From Gynuella sunshinyii YC6258 (GTDB taxonomy: Bacteria > Pseudomonadota > Gammaproteobacteria > Pseudomonadales > Natronospirillaceae): a stretch of 64,000 bases of DNA. Location of the stretch: the NCBI RefSeq assembly GCF_000940805.1, contig NZ_CP007142.1, forward strand, positions 2,704,593 through 2,768,592, written 5' to 3'. The position numbers and the translations under genes are program-made. Of the stretch, positions 26,977 through 37,050 are shown in pieces (positions within the stretch are counted from its first letter, which is position 1; the number at the start of each line of letters is the position of its first letter). The notes under the pieces were generated by a model. It was not told where the DNA came from. It worked only from the letters and a program-made list of their open reading frames with translations, and did no database searches.

Positions 26977-27744
26977 AAATATGACCTTTACAAAAAAAAT
27001 AAAAAAAATTTCGATAGGAAAATGCCTATCAACATTAGCAGTTAATAATAAGTCTTTAATTTCGCCAAAAAAGAGCCTTATTGTGGGTTAAATGCAAATT
27101 TTCTCTATTTCATGACAATTTGTTTACGTATTTGGCTTTTAAGGTTCATTTAAGAAAAGAAAATCGTGTTGAGTCCTATCTGTTTGGCATATGGAACGGA
27201 AAAAGCTCCTTCAGAGGGCCTCTTTTTAGGGGTTGACGATTCAATTTCGGTATGTACAGCGTTGCGGGGTCATAGATACCGTGATGCTCTTGTAGGAAGG
27301 GATTGTTTTATGGAGAAAATAGCTATTGGCGAAGGAGGATAATCATTATTAACAGTCTGGCCTGTAACTAAGTTTTTCAGATCCATTTGTATTGTAACTT
27401 TTATCAGCAGTTAGAGTTCTTGAAATACCGGGTGTTTTGAACCTCAGAGCTTTAAAGGCAGGTGATCGACCTATTTGTCCCGGTGATTTACCCGGCATTA
27501 TCACTTGTGGGTATGTGCCAGGCTAAAGGCAAGGGGGTGGCCAGGTAGGATAGCAACCATCGGATTGTATTCATGACTGAGTACACCCCGTTTCAAACCC
27601 ACCGTCAATATATCCTCATGGGCTCGAATGCAGCCTCCATGCTGCATTCGGTCTAAAACAAGGTGTAATCATTTCGGACAGCTTATTATTATCTTTCAGC
27701 CGATGGTTGCGGGAATATCCGCAATCAGACGGAATCAGGATGCC
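26977..27744. other. gene-free stretch between the YrbL-like and aldehyde dehydrogenase genes
   Basis: About 770 bases, A+T-rich near 26985-27010. A small hairpin (GATAGG/CCTATC, 27013-27030) lies in the leader of the YrbL-like gene. A 10-codon frame with a good ribosome site occurs near 27310. Two hairpins at the right end are listed separately. I see no long coding frame. Confidence 0.6.
27625..27650. terminator. perfect hairpin downstream of the aldehyde dehydrogenase gene
   Basis: CGAATGCAGC (27625-27634) and GCTGCATTCG (27641-27650) form a perfect 10-base stem with a 6-base loop, 95 bases beyond the dehydrogenase stop. A weaker stem TTGCGG/CCGCAA lies at 27707-27724. Neither has a T run, so termination is a guess. 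Confidence 0.4.
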
Positions 27745-29190
27745 CTAGAAAGGATAATGCTGAGCAGGATCTTCAATAGTAATCCAGCGTAAATCGGTAA
27801 ATTCGGCAATGGCAGCTTCTCCGCCAAAGCGACCGTAACCACTGGATTTGACACCTCCGAAAGGCATTTGTCCTTCATCTCCAACGGTTGGGCCATTAAT
27901 GTGGCAAATACCGCTTTCAATCTGTTCTGCCACTCTCATAGCACGCTGAATATCACGGCTGAATACTGCGGAAGACAGACCATATTCGGTATCGTTGGCC
28001 ACGCGGATCGCCTCATCTTCATCCTTAACCCGGATAACCGGTTTTACCGGACCGAAAGATTCTTCGCCATACATGCGCATATTGGGTTGAACATGATCGA
28101 CCAGTGTCGCTTCAACAATCGTACCGTTGCGTTGTCCACCGGCACGAATCGTGGCGCCATGGCTGGTGGCATCTGCCATCAGAGCGTCCATTTTCAGCGC
28201 CGCATCTTCGTTGATCAGGGAACCCAGAACGACATGCTCACGTGGATTTCCAGCTGGCAGTGCGGCAGCCTTGGCGGCCAGTTTTTCCACAAACTCATCG
28301 GCCACGCTTTCTTCCACGATCAGGCGCTCAGTGGACATGCAGATTTGTCCCTGGTTCATAAATGCACCAAAGGCTGCAGCATTGACGGCTGCATCGATAT
28401 CCGCGTCGCTCAAGACGATAAAAGGGGCTTTGCCACCCAGCTCCAGCAATACCGGCTTCAGCTCTTTTGCTGCCAGTTCCGCGACGATTTTGCCGACCCG
28501 GGTAGAACCGGTAAAGTTAATACGTTTGACCGCCGGATGGGCGATAAGCGCCGGCACAATCGTTGCCGCATCCTCTGGAGCGTTACTGATGATATTGACG
28601 ACCCCTGCTGGAAAACCCGCTTCCATCAGTACTTTACCGATCAACTGATGGGTGCCTGGGCACATTTCAGACGATTTCAGTACCACAGTATTACCACAGG
28701 CCAGGGGCATGGCGATTGCCCGGGTGGCCAGGATAATCGGAGCGTTCCAGGGAGCGATGCCGACACATACACCGGCAGGACGGCGCACGGCCATGGCAGT
28801 GGTACCCGGCTTGTCAGCAGGTATGATTTCACCCTTGATTTGCGTCGTCATGGCGGCCGCTTCTCTCAGCAGGCTGGCCGCGAACATGGTATTGAAACCT
28901 GCCCACGGACCCGTAGCCCCGCACTCAGAGATCATCAGGCCGGTAAATTCCTCCACTTTGGATTCCAGTATATCTGCAGCCTTGAGCAACAGAGCACGGC
29001 GAGCATTGGGGCCTGTTTTTGACCAGGCAGGAAAGGCCGCTTGGGCCGCATCCACCGCCGCCTCTACGTCCTTCACCGTAGCAGCAGACGCTTTCGTTGC
29101 AACCTCACCCGTTACCGGATCCAACCGTTTAAAACAATGTTTGTCATCGACAGCGATTTCTTCACCATTGATCAATAGTCCAATATTCAT
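27745..29190 (-). CDS. NAD(P)-dependent aldehyde dehydrogenase (vanillin/salicylaldehyde/benzaldehyde type)
   Basis: 481 residues from ATG 29190, where AAGGTGGGG gives a good ribosome site; the open frame extends to 29274 without one. Key features are the APWNAPIIL loop, the general base Glu in LLELGGKAP, the nucleophile Cys in NQGQICMSTERL and the ESFGPVKPVI cofactor motif. The ICMSTERL active site and overall style resemble aromatic-aldehyde dehydrogenases. It oxidises an aldehyde to an acid; the substrate is not certain. It is monocistronic. Confidence 0.87.
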   Translation of the reverse strand: MNIGLLINGEEIAVDDKHCFKRLDPVTGEVATKASAATVKDVEAAVDAAQAAFPAWSKTGPNARRALLLKAADILESKVEEFTGLMISECGATGPWAGFNTMFAASLLREAAAMTTQIKGEIIPADKPGTTAMAVRRPAGVCVGIAPWNAPIILATRAIAMPLACGNTVVLKSSEMCPGTHQLIGKVLMEAGFPAGVVNIISNAPEDAATIVPALIAHPAVKRINFTGSTRVGKIVAELAAKELKPVLLELGGKAPFIVLSDADIDAAVNAAAFGAFMNQGQICMSTERLIVEESVADEFVEKLAAKAAALPAGNPREHVVLGSLINEDAALKMDALMADATSHGATIRAGGQRNGTIVEATLVDHVQPNMRMYGEESFGPVKPVIRVKDEDEAIRVANDTEYGLSSAVFSRDIQRAMRVAEQIESGICHINGPTVGDEGQMPFGGVKSSGYGRFGGEAAIAEFTDLRWITIEDPAQHYPF

Positions 29191-29274
29191 GGTTCCCCAC
29201 CTTATTATTTTTGTATCTGAGTTGATCTTTACAGCTTGGTTGTGCTGATAAAGCCATGTTGATGAACTCCTCAC

Positions 29275-29608
29275 CCACAGGCAAACAATCTTTTTCTAAC
29301 GCTCATTGAATTTGGCTATAGCTATGTACTGGGGTTATAACCCTCAGCTGGTTGACAGGGCTGCTGAAAAGGGCCGGGCAGTGATCGAAACAGTGCCAGA
29401 GGAACCCTCCAAATAGATGCGAGAGGAGCTGAGAGCATACGGAAGTAATCTGGGGGTGGACGAAGATAAATCTGGATGAATACTGTTGTTTTGATGATGG
29501 GGTTAAAAGAGGGAGCGGTTATGCCGCTACCACAATCAACCCGGTAATGTTTGTTGTCTGGTTAATAAAAATAACTGATCAAACGTGTAATGCGATAGCA
29601 CGGAGGAA
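29275..29608. other. intergenic stretch
   Basis: No clear gene. A 30-codon frame from ATG 29324 (MYWGYNPQLVDRAAEKGRAV start) is protein-like but lacks a ribosome site. A small GCGG/CCGC hairpin lies near 29516-29528. Confidence 0.5.
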
Positions 29609-29833
29609 TTATTGCCAGAACCATTTATTCGATTCCTGCCGGACCTCATGGTTGGTTAAGCCAATATCCCGATAAAGGTGCTCTGGCAGAAGGCGAAGCT
29701 GCCTTCGGGTTTGGGCGTTCTGGCGCCAGATTGACCAAGAATGGTGTAGAGCTGCCGGCCTGAGCCACTGTAACCATTTGGTCGCCAGGGATTGATCCTC
29801 CCATGACCTGATGAGTACCCCCTTATTATTCAT
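29609..29833 (-). CDS. DUF1127 small protein (YjiS-like)
   Basis: 74 residues; GGAGGA precedes the ATG. The C-terminal 45 residues carry the DUF1127 core W..N-x-x-T-R-R-x-L-x-x-L-P-x-x-x-Y-x-D-I-G-L-T, ending in an FWQ tail. DUF1127 proteins are small, basic and in some species bind RNA or take part in stress and phosphate control (family knowledge). It is divergent from a MocR-type regulator, the same pairing as yjiS/yjiR in E. coli. Confidence 0.85.
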   Translation of the reverse strand: MNNKGVLIRSWEDQSLATKWLQWLRPAALHHSWSIWRQNAQTRRQLRLLPEHLYRDIGLTNHEVRQESNKWFWQ

Positions 29834-29883
29834 TGCTGTCCTCCGTTGCTACTAGCTGTGTTGGAAGATATGCTACAAATTCT

Positions 29884-29952
29884 ATCTGCACCGTAACAGA
29901 TTCAGATTTTTTATATAGCAACCAATACAGATTGGGAAAAAGCCTATCTGTA
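29884..29952. promoter_or_regulatory. candidate MocR operator region with repeated ATCTG/CAGAT half-sites
   Basis: ATCTG (29884-29888) faces CAGAT (29897-29901), another CAGAT is at 29903-29907, and TACAGAT (29926-29932) faces ATCTGTA (29946-29952). The set fills the space between the divergent DUF1127 and MocR genes. Repeated half-sites of this kind are usual for MocR regulators; binding is inferred. Confidence 0.5.
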
Positions 29953-30000
29953 ATGGTCTTTTTTGGGTGCAACTGTACTGGTAATGGGGAGTTCTCAGTT

Positions 30001-31425
30001 ATGGAAGGTAGTTTGTATGCACAACTGGCGGATAAAATGACTGAACAGATTCGTCATGGAGCAATAGCCATTGGTGAGCGCATGCCATCGGTCAGGCATC
30101 TCTCCAGACAGGAAAGAGTCAGTATTTCTACGGTGATGGCTGCGTATAGTCTGTTGGAAGAGCGGGGGTGGGTAGAGGCCAGGCCCAAGTCCGGATATTA
30201 CGCCTGTCGTCAGATACGTGAAGCACTGGCGGTTCCAAGTGCGTCGGTGGTCGAACCTGATCCCGTCATTGCTTCTACATCCCAGCTGGTCATGGACGTA
30301 CAGCGGGATGGCTTCAAACCCCATGCAATCAATTTCTGTCGGGCGACTCCGGCGTTGGACTTCCCTATCAGTCGTCACCTGCGACAAACCTATACCCGGC
30401 TGTCGAGAACCCAGCAACATCTCGGGGTCAGCTGTCTTCCAGAAGGGCCTTATGTTTTGCGACAACAGATTGCACGTCATGCCATGGATGCCGGCGTGGC
30501 TGTATCACCAGATAGTATAGTAACCACTGCTGGAAGTCTTAACGCCATGGGCTTGTGTTTACAGGTGTTGACCCGGCCAGGGGATCTGGTTGCGGTTGAG
30601 TCTCCGTGTTATTACGGCATATTGCAGTTAATTGAAGCATACGGACTCAAGGCGATTGAAGTTCCCACTCACCCGGAGACTGGTTTAAGCCTTGAGGCTC
30701 TGAAGCTGGCTATGGAGCAATGGCCACTGAAAGTGATCCTCACCGTTCCCAGTTTTTCCAATCCGCTGGGTTGCAGCATCCCTGATGAACGAAAAAAAGC
30801 GTTGGTCAGGCTGTTGGAGCAATATCAGGTGCCACTAATTGAAGATGATGTTTATGGTGACCTGTATTTTGGTACGCATAGACCTGGTGCGATAAAGGCA
30901 TTTGATAAACAAGGGTTGGTGCTGCTGTGCTCATCGCTTTCCAAGACCATTGATCCGCAGCTGCGGGTTGGTTGGGTGCTGGCCGGGCGTTATTACGAAG
31001 AGATTCTGCATCGTAAGTTCGTAAACATGCTATCTACACCAGTACTGCCACAACTGGTATGTGCCGAGGTGTTAGGGCAGGGGATATACGAGCGTCATCT
31101 GCGGCAGGCCAGAGAAGCGTATCGTCAGCGCTATCAGCGTCTGGTGGATCTGGTTTCCGAAACCTTTCCTGCGATTACCAAAATTTCTCGTCCTCAGGGA
31201 GGAATTGTTGCCTGGCTGGAGATGCCTGAAAATTTCGACTCCACAGAGTTGTATCATTTTTGCCGTAATGCGGGAGTGCTTATTGCACCCGGAGAAATAT
31301 TTTCCATTAACAAACAGTTCAAACACTGTTTTCGCCTGAACTATGCTCCACGGTGGACACGGGAACGCGAAGCCGCGATTCGAAAACTCGGGCAGTGGAT
31401 ATCAGATCAGATAGAAAAACCCTGA
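30001..31425 (+). CDS. MocR-type regulator (GntR wHTH fused to PLP aminotransferase fold), YjiR/YdcR-like
   Basis: 474 residues from ATG 30001; the longer open frame to 29833 would overlap the operator region. Residues about 5-75 are a GntR winged helix (RMPSVRHLSRQERVSISTVM). The rest is a fold-type I aminotransferase with the PLP lysine in SSLSKTIDPQLRVGW and the Asp/Tyr of IEDDVYGDLYF. Such proteins are regulators that sense PLP or an amino compound. It probably controls itself and the divergent DUF1127 gene. Confidence 0.87.
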   Translation: MEGSLYAQLADKMTEQIRHGAIAIGERMPSVRHLSRQERVSISTVMAAYSLLEERGWVEARPKSGYYACRQIREALAVPSASVVEPDPVIASTSQLVMDVQRDGFKPHAINFCRATPALDFPISRHLRQTYTRLSRTQQHLGVSCLPEGPYVLRQQIARHAMDAGVAVSPDSIVTTAGSLNAMGLCLQVLTRPGDLVAVESPCYYGILQLIEAYGLKAIEVPTHPETGLSLEALKLAMEQWPLKVILTVPSFSNPLGCSIPDERKKALVRLLEQYQVPLIEDDVYGDLYFGTHRPGAIKAFDKQGLVLLCSSLSKTIDPQLRVGWVLAGRYYEEILHRKFVNMLSTPVLPQLVCAEVLGQGIYERHLRQAREAYRQRYQRLVDLVSETFPAITKISRPQGGIVAWLEMPENFDSTELYHFCRNAGVLIAPGEIFSINKQFKHCFRLNYAPRWTREREAAIRKLGQWISDQIEKP

Positions 31426-32034
31426 GTATCACCGATTGTCATTTAAATCAGAGTTAGCTGAGGCTTTCCATTCAGTGTCTTCAGGCTTTTTATCTGTAAT
31501 AAATCGAATATCGATTTTTAAATAAAAGCTTGCACTGTTGCAAAACGGACTTTTGACCGGTCATTGTTCCACGGGATTACATTTCATTGCCTGACGGCCT
31601 CAGGTGGCTGTTTTTTGACGCCTCAAATGCCTCGTTCAAACGTAAAAACGACTTCCTGAAAACAAACCTTCACAAAGCAAAATACCGCTGAAAATCAGTG
31701 TTTTATCAGATTCTTAAGGATTTTTTGAAAGCTGACTTTTGTCGTCATAAGACGACAATCACAGTCAGTTTTCATGGTAATTATTTGGAGCCGAAACACG
31801 CCAAAAAGATGACTGTTTCACGTTTTGATTTGATTTCCATGCAAACCTGTTTGGAATGATAACGAGGTCTCATTCGCGACATGGATTGCCATCGTGCAGC
31901 CATTAATCTTATGCACATGTTAAGGAGCGAGTGTTAACAGTTTAAATCAAGCCGTACTGAGAAACGCCCGAATAAGGTCATTCGAAAAAATTTAATTTTT
32001 TATTCGTCCAACTCAACAAAGTGCGAGCCAAATC
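31426..32034. other. gene-free stretch with several palindromes
   Basis: About 610 bases with no convincing gene. It contains AAATCGA-ATA-TCGATTT (31501-31517), the 10-base palindrome TGACCGGTCA (31554-31563) and TTGTCGTC-ATAA-GACGACAA (31739-31758) flanked by TGACT/AGTCA. These may be operators of the following lipoprotein gene. Confidence 0.5.
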
Positions 32035-32676
32035 ATGAACACATTTACCAACACTGTTAAAACTTTCCTCTTCTCTTCTATCGTTATTTCTGTGGTATCG
32101 GGCTGTCAGGTGGAAATCACCACCACTGATGGTACGCTCACTGGCACTGGAGATGTCTCTTATGACCAGAATGACGGCACCGATAATGGCTCAGTTTCCA
32201 ATAATGACTATGATAACGATGGTGTTCTGAATGATGTGGACGCCTTCCCGAATGACCCATCTGAATATGTCGATACCGATAATGATGGTTTAGGCAATAA
32301 CGCAGATGCCGATGATGATGGTGACGGTTTCAGCGACAGTGATGAAGCCTATGCCGGTACCGATCCGCTGGACAATGGTGACTATCCAATGATGAACACA
32401 GCCAGAAGCGTGGAAGTCAGCTGGGAAACACCCACCTCGCGTGAAGATGGCAGCAGTCTGTATGCTTACGAAATTCAGGGTTACGAAGTGAAATACCGTA
32501 ACGTGAACGATGGTGAATACAGCTCAGTGTTGCTGACACTGGATCCCAGCGAACTGATTACATCGACGACATTGGATCTGAATAGCGCCGGTATCTATGA
32601 ATTCACGGTTGCGGTTTATGATGTGAACGGTTTGTACAGTGACTTCAGCCAGCCGGTACAAGTCAGTATTCAATAG
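32035..32676 (+). CDS. lipoprotein with calcium-binding thrombospondin type 3-like repeats and a fibronectin III-like domain
   Basis: 213 residues. The lipobox VVSGC puts the lipidated Cys at residue 24. Residues about 58-115 hold Asp/Asn-rich TSP3-type repeats (NDYDNDGVLNDVDAFPNDPS, then DADDDGDGFSDSDE), which bind calcium in known proteins. The C-terminal 90 residues (VEVSWETPTSR ... YEFTVAVYDVNGLYS) look like a fibronectin type III domain. Probably a surface-attached protein with an adhesion or carbohydrate-linked role; that is inference. Confidence 0.8.
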   Translation: MNTFTNTVKTFLFSSIVISVVSGCQVEITTTDGTLTGTGDVSYDQNDGTDNGSVSNNDYDNDGVLNDVDAFPNDPSEYVDTDNDGLGNNADADDDGDGFSDSDEAYAGTDPLDNGDYPMMNTARSVEVSWETPTSREDGSSLYAYEIQGYEVKYRNVNDGEYSSVLLTLDPSELITSTTLDLNSAGIYEFTVAVYDVNGLYSDFSQPVQVSIQ

Positions 32677-32711
32677 TCCAGTCTATCCCTCAGGAAATAA
32701 AGTTCTGAACG

Positions 32712-32750
32712 ACCCGGTAAAATCCAGAAGTTCATCGGATTTTACCGGGT
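32712..32750. terminator. bidirectional terminator between convergent genes
   Basis: A perfect 14-base inverted repeat (ACCCGGTAAAATCC at 32712-32725, GGATTTTACCGGGT at 32737-32750) lies between the TSP3 lipoprotein gene and the M28 peptidase gene, serving both strands. Confidence 0.75.
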
Positions 32751-32779
32751 AATTACTGATAAGATTTTCTAAACCTCAC

Positions 32780-34351
32780 TCAGTTACTATAGCTACCTGT
32801 CAACGTTACATCAGAGAATGAACTGTAAGCTTTGACATTGATGTAGTATCTCCCTCCACCGCCATTCATATTGCAGGTTTCGTTATTACTGCTTTTGTAT
32901 GGGCGGCAATCATAGTTGAAATTACCTGGCTCTGAACCAAGTTTCACATATAGATCTGCATCCCCTGAACCGCCATTGATGGAAATGGAAATATTGCTGG
33001 CACCGTTGGGAACATCAAAGGTATAGGTCAGTTTGTCTCCAGTGTCAGCAAATAACCCTGTTTTCGCCACGCCATTTTCCAGTGCATTATCGTCTGGTTC
33101 TGGATCTGTTCCCCCATCCGGCGGATTGGGTTCGCTTTTGGCCAGTTCTGCGACAAATGCGGCAGACAAACGGGCGAAATTAAGGGCATGCTCCTGATCA
33201 AATTCGGTATCCTGAGAGGAATGGATTTTAGGATTGTAATCGTTGAAATCTGACTCAAATGGCATGGCAGCCGGATATCCCTGGTTATACCATGAAGCGT
33301 GGTCAGAACAACCATAACCACACTGACTATAACCATAACGTAAGTCACTCAGGTAGGTATCGATCAGCGTTGCCATAAATTGATTCTGAGCGCTGCTGGT
33401 GTAGTCTGATATAAAAACGATATCCAGATCTGCAGTTCCCTGCACTCCGGTCATATCAAACTGCACCACTCCAAGGACGTTTTTATTGGCGGACTTAAAA
33501 CTTTGTGCGATGCTGTTTGACCCTTTCAGACCAACTTCCTCAGCAGCATAACCCATAAACATGACAGTACGCGCGGGTTTGTAGCCGGATTGAACAATAG
33601 CCCGCAAAGTTTCTGTTACCACAGCAATACCTGAGGCATTGTCATCAGCGCCGGGGGCTGAACCATAACTTGGGTTTGAACCATTGATGGAATCCAGGTG
33701 ACCACCGACAATGACGATTTCGTCAGGATATGTACTACCTGTTACAGTCGCGATTACCGAAGGCTGCGCCCAACTGCTGTGATCATACAGTTCAACACTA
33801 ATATCTGAACGGCTTGCACTGATAGTTGCCCAGTTGTCTTTTATCCAGGTGGCAGAATCAACGCCGCTCTGTTGGCTATAGTAGCGATTCTGGTAGCTTG
33901 ATAGCACCGCAACGGTTTCACTTAGTTTGTCAGCATTCAATTGCGATGTCAGTGCCTGTACTCCCTCCGGATTGTCAATGCTGTAGCTGACAGCGATGGG
34001 CTCTATGGTCTGAATAGAGCTGGCATAACTGAGCGCTTCTTCCCTGGATTCATGATAAAAGTAACCGCCACAGCGATTGAATTCTTCGTGCATGATTTCG
34101 CTCAGGCTGTTCAGGGAAGATTCCGGAACACTGACCACTGAGACAGCATCTCCCTGACTCGTAATGGTATCGAGATATTGCATCGGAACGACGGTGGAAT
34201 ATTGTTTTTGAATGGTTTGTACAGCATCTGCACCGATAGTGATCCAGACCTGTTTTTCATCAGTACCGGATGCTTTGGGGGCTGCAGCTGTTGCAGCATT
34301 AACCGTCAGAAGACTACTCAACAACGTCAGAGTAAAGGGTAATTTTCTCAC
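32780..34351 (-). CDS. secreted M28 aminopeptidase with C-terminal PPC domain
   Basis: 523 residues from the GTG at 34351 (GGAGGTT upstream; the frame continues to 34438 without support). A Sec signal peptide (ending TAAAP) is followed by a propeptide of about 100 residues. The M28 zinc site is complete: VGGHLDS (His), GADDNASG (Asp), EEVGLKG (catalytic Glu and ligand), FDMTG (Asp) and SDHASW (His). The last 90 residues form a prepeptidase C-terminal (PPC) domain (GDKLTYTFDVP ... GSGDADLYVK). It resembles the extracellular leucine aminopeptidase of Vibrio, which releases N-terminal residues from peptides. Confidence 0.9.
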   Translation of the reverse strand: MRKLPFTLTLLSSLLTVNAATAAAPKASGTDEKQVWITIGADAVQTIQKQYSTVVPMQYLDTITSQGDAVSVVSVPESSLNSLSEIMHEEFNRCGGYFYHESREEALSYASSIQTIEPIAVSYSIDNPEGVQALTSQLNADKLSETVAVLSSYQNRYYSQQSGVDSATWIKDNWATISASRSDISVELYDHSSWAQPSVIATVTGSTYPDEIVIVGGHLDSINGSNPSYGSAPGADDNASGIAVVTETLRAIVQSGYKPARTVMFMGYAAEEVGLKGSNSIAQSFKSANKNVLGVVQFDMTGVQGTADLDIVFISDYTSSAQNQFMATLIDTYLSDLRYGYSQCGYGCSDHASWYNQGYPAAMPFESDFNDYNPKIHSSQDTEFDQEHALNFARLSAAFVAELAKSEPNPPDGGTDPEPDDNALENGVAKTGLFADTGDKLTYTFDVPNGASNISISINGGSGDADLYVKLGSEPGNFNYDCRPYKSSNNETCNMNGGGGRYYINVKAYSSFSDVTLTGSYSN

Positions 34352-35250
34352 AAATAACCTCCAATATATGGAATTTTCTGGTTCTATGGAAGTGGATTCA
34401 TAACCGCTGCAGTTGATGCAGATTGATACCAACCACATCTATTCGGTGATGCTTCTGAGTAATGATCCGTGTTGCCAAAAGAGCGTTAAAAATATGCTCA
34501 AATCGGTTATTCATGTTCTATAAATCCCCGTTTTGGAGTGGCACATCCGGTGTCTTGGTCGTTAGCCAGAAGAGCGGCTCAAGTCCGTTTCTGCTGGCAT
34601 TACAGCCGACCTGATTCAGAGGCGTCCTGTATCAGTATCGTACGTGTTATGAAGCTACCGCCGGAATTAAAATCTGGCTTGTGACAGGATTTTCAGGAAT
34701 CATCTGTAGCCACTGTGTTGTGCCAGATCATGACTCTTGAACTTGATATTTTAAAAACTTGAAAGGCCAAATAAGAGACCTTTTAATATCAGACAAAATC
34801 AGAGTGATGAATCTTTAATAAGAGACTTCGTTAGCTAAGATCTCATTTCTATCTGATAAAAGGTATCTTGTTTTAATCCTACTTTAGTTTGAATAAGGTT
34901 ATTTTTCGAGAGGTTCTGTGAAGTGTTTTGAAAAAGCAGTTGTTGGGTTATCGTTTTTTTCGAATAAGGTAATATCGGTTATTTACATTGATAACATTAT
35001 AATAATGTGCAGTTGACTGATTTTTTAGGGCATTTATGAGTATAAGGCAATATTTCCAAATAGTGCGCAACCACGCAACAGTGCACCTTATAAGCGCAGT
35101 ATTCAGTCTTTTGATGGAGCATCCGTTTCTATGTTATGAAAATGGTCTTGCGGTAGAACGATGTAGTTAAATTATTGTAGTAATATTTTCCGTAAATATG
35201 GAAAACAGGGTACTACCCGTGATTTTGTTATCCGCAAAAGTAACGTTTCC
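34352..35250. other. long A+T-rich gap between ahpF and the M28 peptidase gene
   Basis: About 900 bases without a convincing large gene. It holds two copies of AATAAGAGAC (34770-34779 and 34817-34826) and a candidate 44-codon frame at 35036-35170, listed separately. Confidence 0.5.
35036..35170 (+). CDS. candidate small protein, 44 residues, unrecognised
   Basis: ATG 35036 to TAA 35170, preceded by TAGGG and, further up, a TATAAT box near 34998. The product starts MSIRQYFQIVRNHATVHLIS and has a short hydrophobic middle (HLISAVFSLLM). Nothing is known about it, and chance remains possible. Confidence 0.3.
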   Translation: MSIRQYFQIVRNHATVHLISAVFSLLMEHPFLCYENGLAVERCS

Positions 35251-35258
35251 AAAAAAAA

Positions 35259-35274
35259 GGCTCCCGAAGGAGCC
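35259..35274 (-). terminator. Rho-independent terminator of the ahpCF unit
   Basis: On the minus strand, GGCTCC-TTCG-GGAGCC is followed by eight T residues. The extra-stable TTCG tetraloop and T run make it a textbook terminator, 30 bases after the ahpF stop. Confidence 0.92.
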
Positions 35275-35303
35275 ACGTTGTTACCACACAAGGGAACTCT
35301 GTT

Positions 35304-36850
35304 TTAATTCTTCAACAAATACTCAAACGCAGCCAGTGATGCTTTTGCCCCTTCGCCCATCGCAATCACGATCTGCTTGTAGGGCACAGTGGTGACATCA
35401 CCACAGGCAAAAATGCCGGGTTCGCTGGTCTCACCTTTTTCATTGATCACCACCTCACCAAAACGGGTCATCTCCACCACGTCTTTCAAAAACGCGCTGT
35501 TCGGTACCAGACCGATCTGGACAAACACCCCGGCTAAATCCTGTGTCCGCACCTGTTCGGTTTCGCGGTCCTGATACTCGATGGCCGTGACCTTACCGTT
35601 ATCGGCAATGATCTGGCGGGTCGCCACATTCTTCAGAATCGTGATGTTGTCGCGGGCTTCCGCCTGTTTCACCAACACCTGATCGGCCTTGAGTTCCGGC
35701 AGGAATTCAAACACCGTCACCGATTTCACGATACCGGCCAGATCCAGTGCCGCCTCGATGCCGGAGTTACCGCCACCGATCACCGCCACATCTTTACCCT
35801 TAAAGAACGGACCATCGCAGTGCGGGCAGTACGCCACGCCATTACCGATGTTTTCCTGCTCACCCGGTACTCCAAGTTCACGCCATTTGGCACCGGTGGC
35901 AATGATCAGGGTTTTGGTCTCAAACGACTCCCCTGAAGACAGATGCACGGTTTTCAATGCACCCTTTTCAATGCGATCCACCCGTAAATGCTCACGCTTG
36001 GTGATGGTGTAATCATCCATATGCTGCTGTAACGCCCCGGCCAGTTCCGGTCCGGTGGTTTTCGGCACCGAAATCAGATTCTCGATGCCCAGCGTATCCT
36101 TCACCTGACCGCCGATGCGATCGGCGACCATCGTCACCTTCAACCCCTTACGGGCTGCGTAGATGGCGGCAGCCACCCCGGCCGGACCGCCACCGATCAC
36201 CGTGACATCCTGTACCGGCAGTTGTTCGCCCCCTGAGTGATACCGGGATACTTCTCAATCAGCTTCTCCAACAGCTTAGCGGTATCGATCTTGCCATTGG
36301 CGAACACCTCGCCATTCAGATACACCGTTGGAACCCCTTGGATATTGCGGCTCTCGATCACATCCTGAAACACCCCGCCCTCAATCATCTCCGTGCGGAT
36401 ATGCGGATTCAGCAAGGCAAACTGATTCAGCGCCTGGACCACGTCCGGGCAGTTATGGCAACTCAGGCTCACAAACACCTCAAAGTGCAGATCCTCCTGA
36501 ACGCCGGTAATGATCTTCTGAATTGACTCATCGAGCTTCAAAGGGGTGCCGGCAGACTGTAATACCGCCAGTACCAGAGAATTAAATTCATGACCGCCGG
36601 GAATACCGGAAAACACAATGCCATTGGGCTCATTGTCCACTTCCAGCACAAAGCTCAGCGGGCTGCGTACCTGACCGGCGAGATCGCGCTGTTCAAACCG
36701 GACCTTGTCGGAGATTGAGGCAAAGTCGGTTAAAAACGACACCAACTCATCGCGTTTGGCGTGTTCACCGGTTTGCAGCACCAGTGTCACGGTACGGGTC
36801 ATGTTGGCGGTATAACTTTTCAGTGCGGTTTTAATATCATTCGTTAACAT
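35304..36850 (-). pseudogene. ahpF: alkyl hydroperoxide reductase subunit F, interrupted by a single-base frameshift
   Basis: AhpF passes electrons from NADH through FAD and two disulfides to AhpC. The first part (36850 down to 36197) encodes the two thioredoxin-like N-terminal domains, with the CHNC redox pair (SLSCHNCPDVV). The second part (36200 down to 35304) encodes the FAD/NADH domains with GGGPAGVAAA, the CPHC redox pair (YCPHCDGPF) and the C-terminal GIFACGDVTTVPYKQIV. The frame breaks at a run of five G (minus strand, near 36229). With one more G the reading continues Q-G-G-E-Q-L-P-V-Q-D-V-T-V into the FAD motif, and the total becomes 515 residues, the family length. The second part on its own would start inside the FAD-binding strand, so it is unlikely to work alone. 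Confidence 0.88.
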
Positions 36851-37050
36851 GGTGACTGCCTGATTGTCCTGATGAATACGATGTTCAAACATATGTCAAA
36901 GGTGTCAGCCAGCCGCCCGGACCCACAGTATGACGGCACTCGTACTGTGTAGGGTTGGTAGATTATGGCAGGACGGCTGACTGACGAACGCTTATCGGAC
37001 CTGGCGGCGATGAGATCACCACCACCGGGTCATACCAAGTTTTGGGGGTC

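Noticed and set aside
27868-29022. 384-codon frame opposite the aldehyde dehydrogenase gene
   Set aside because: It lies wholly within a well-conserved gene on the other strand and its translation shows no family features. It is a shadow frame.
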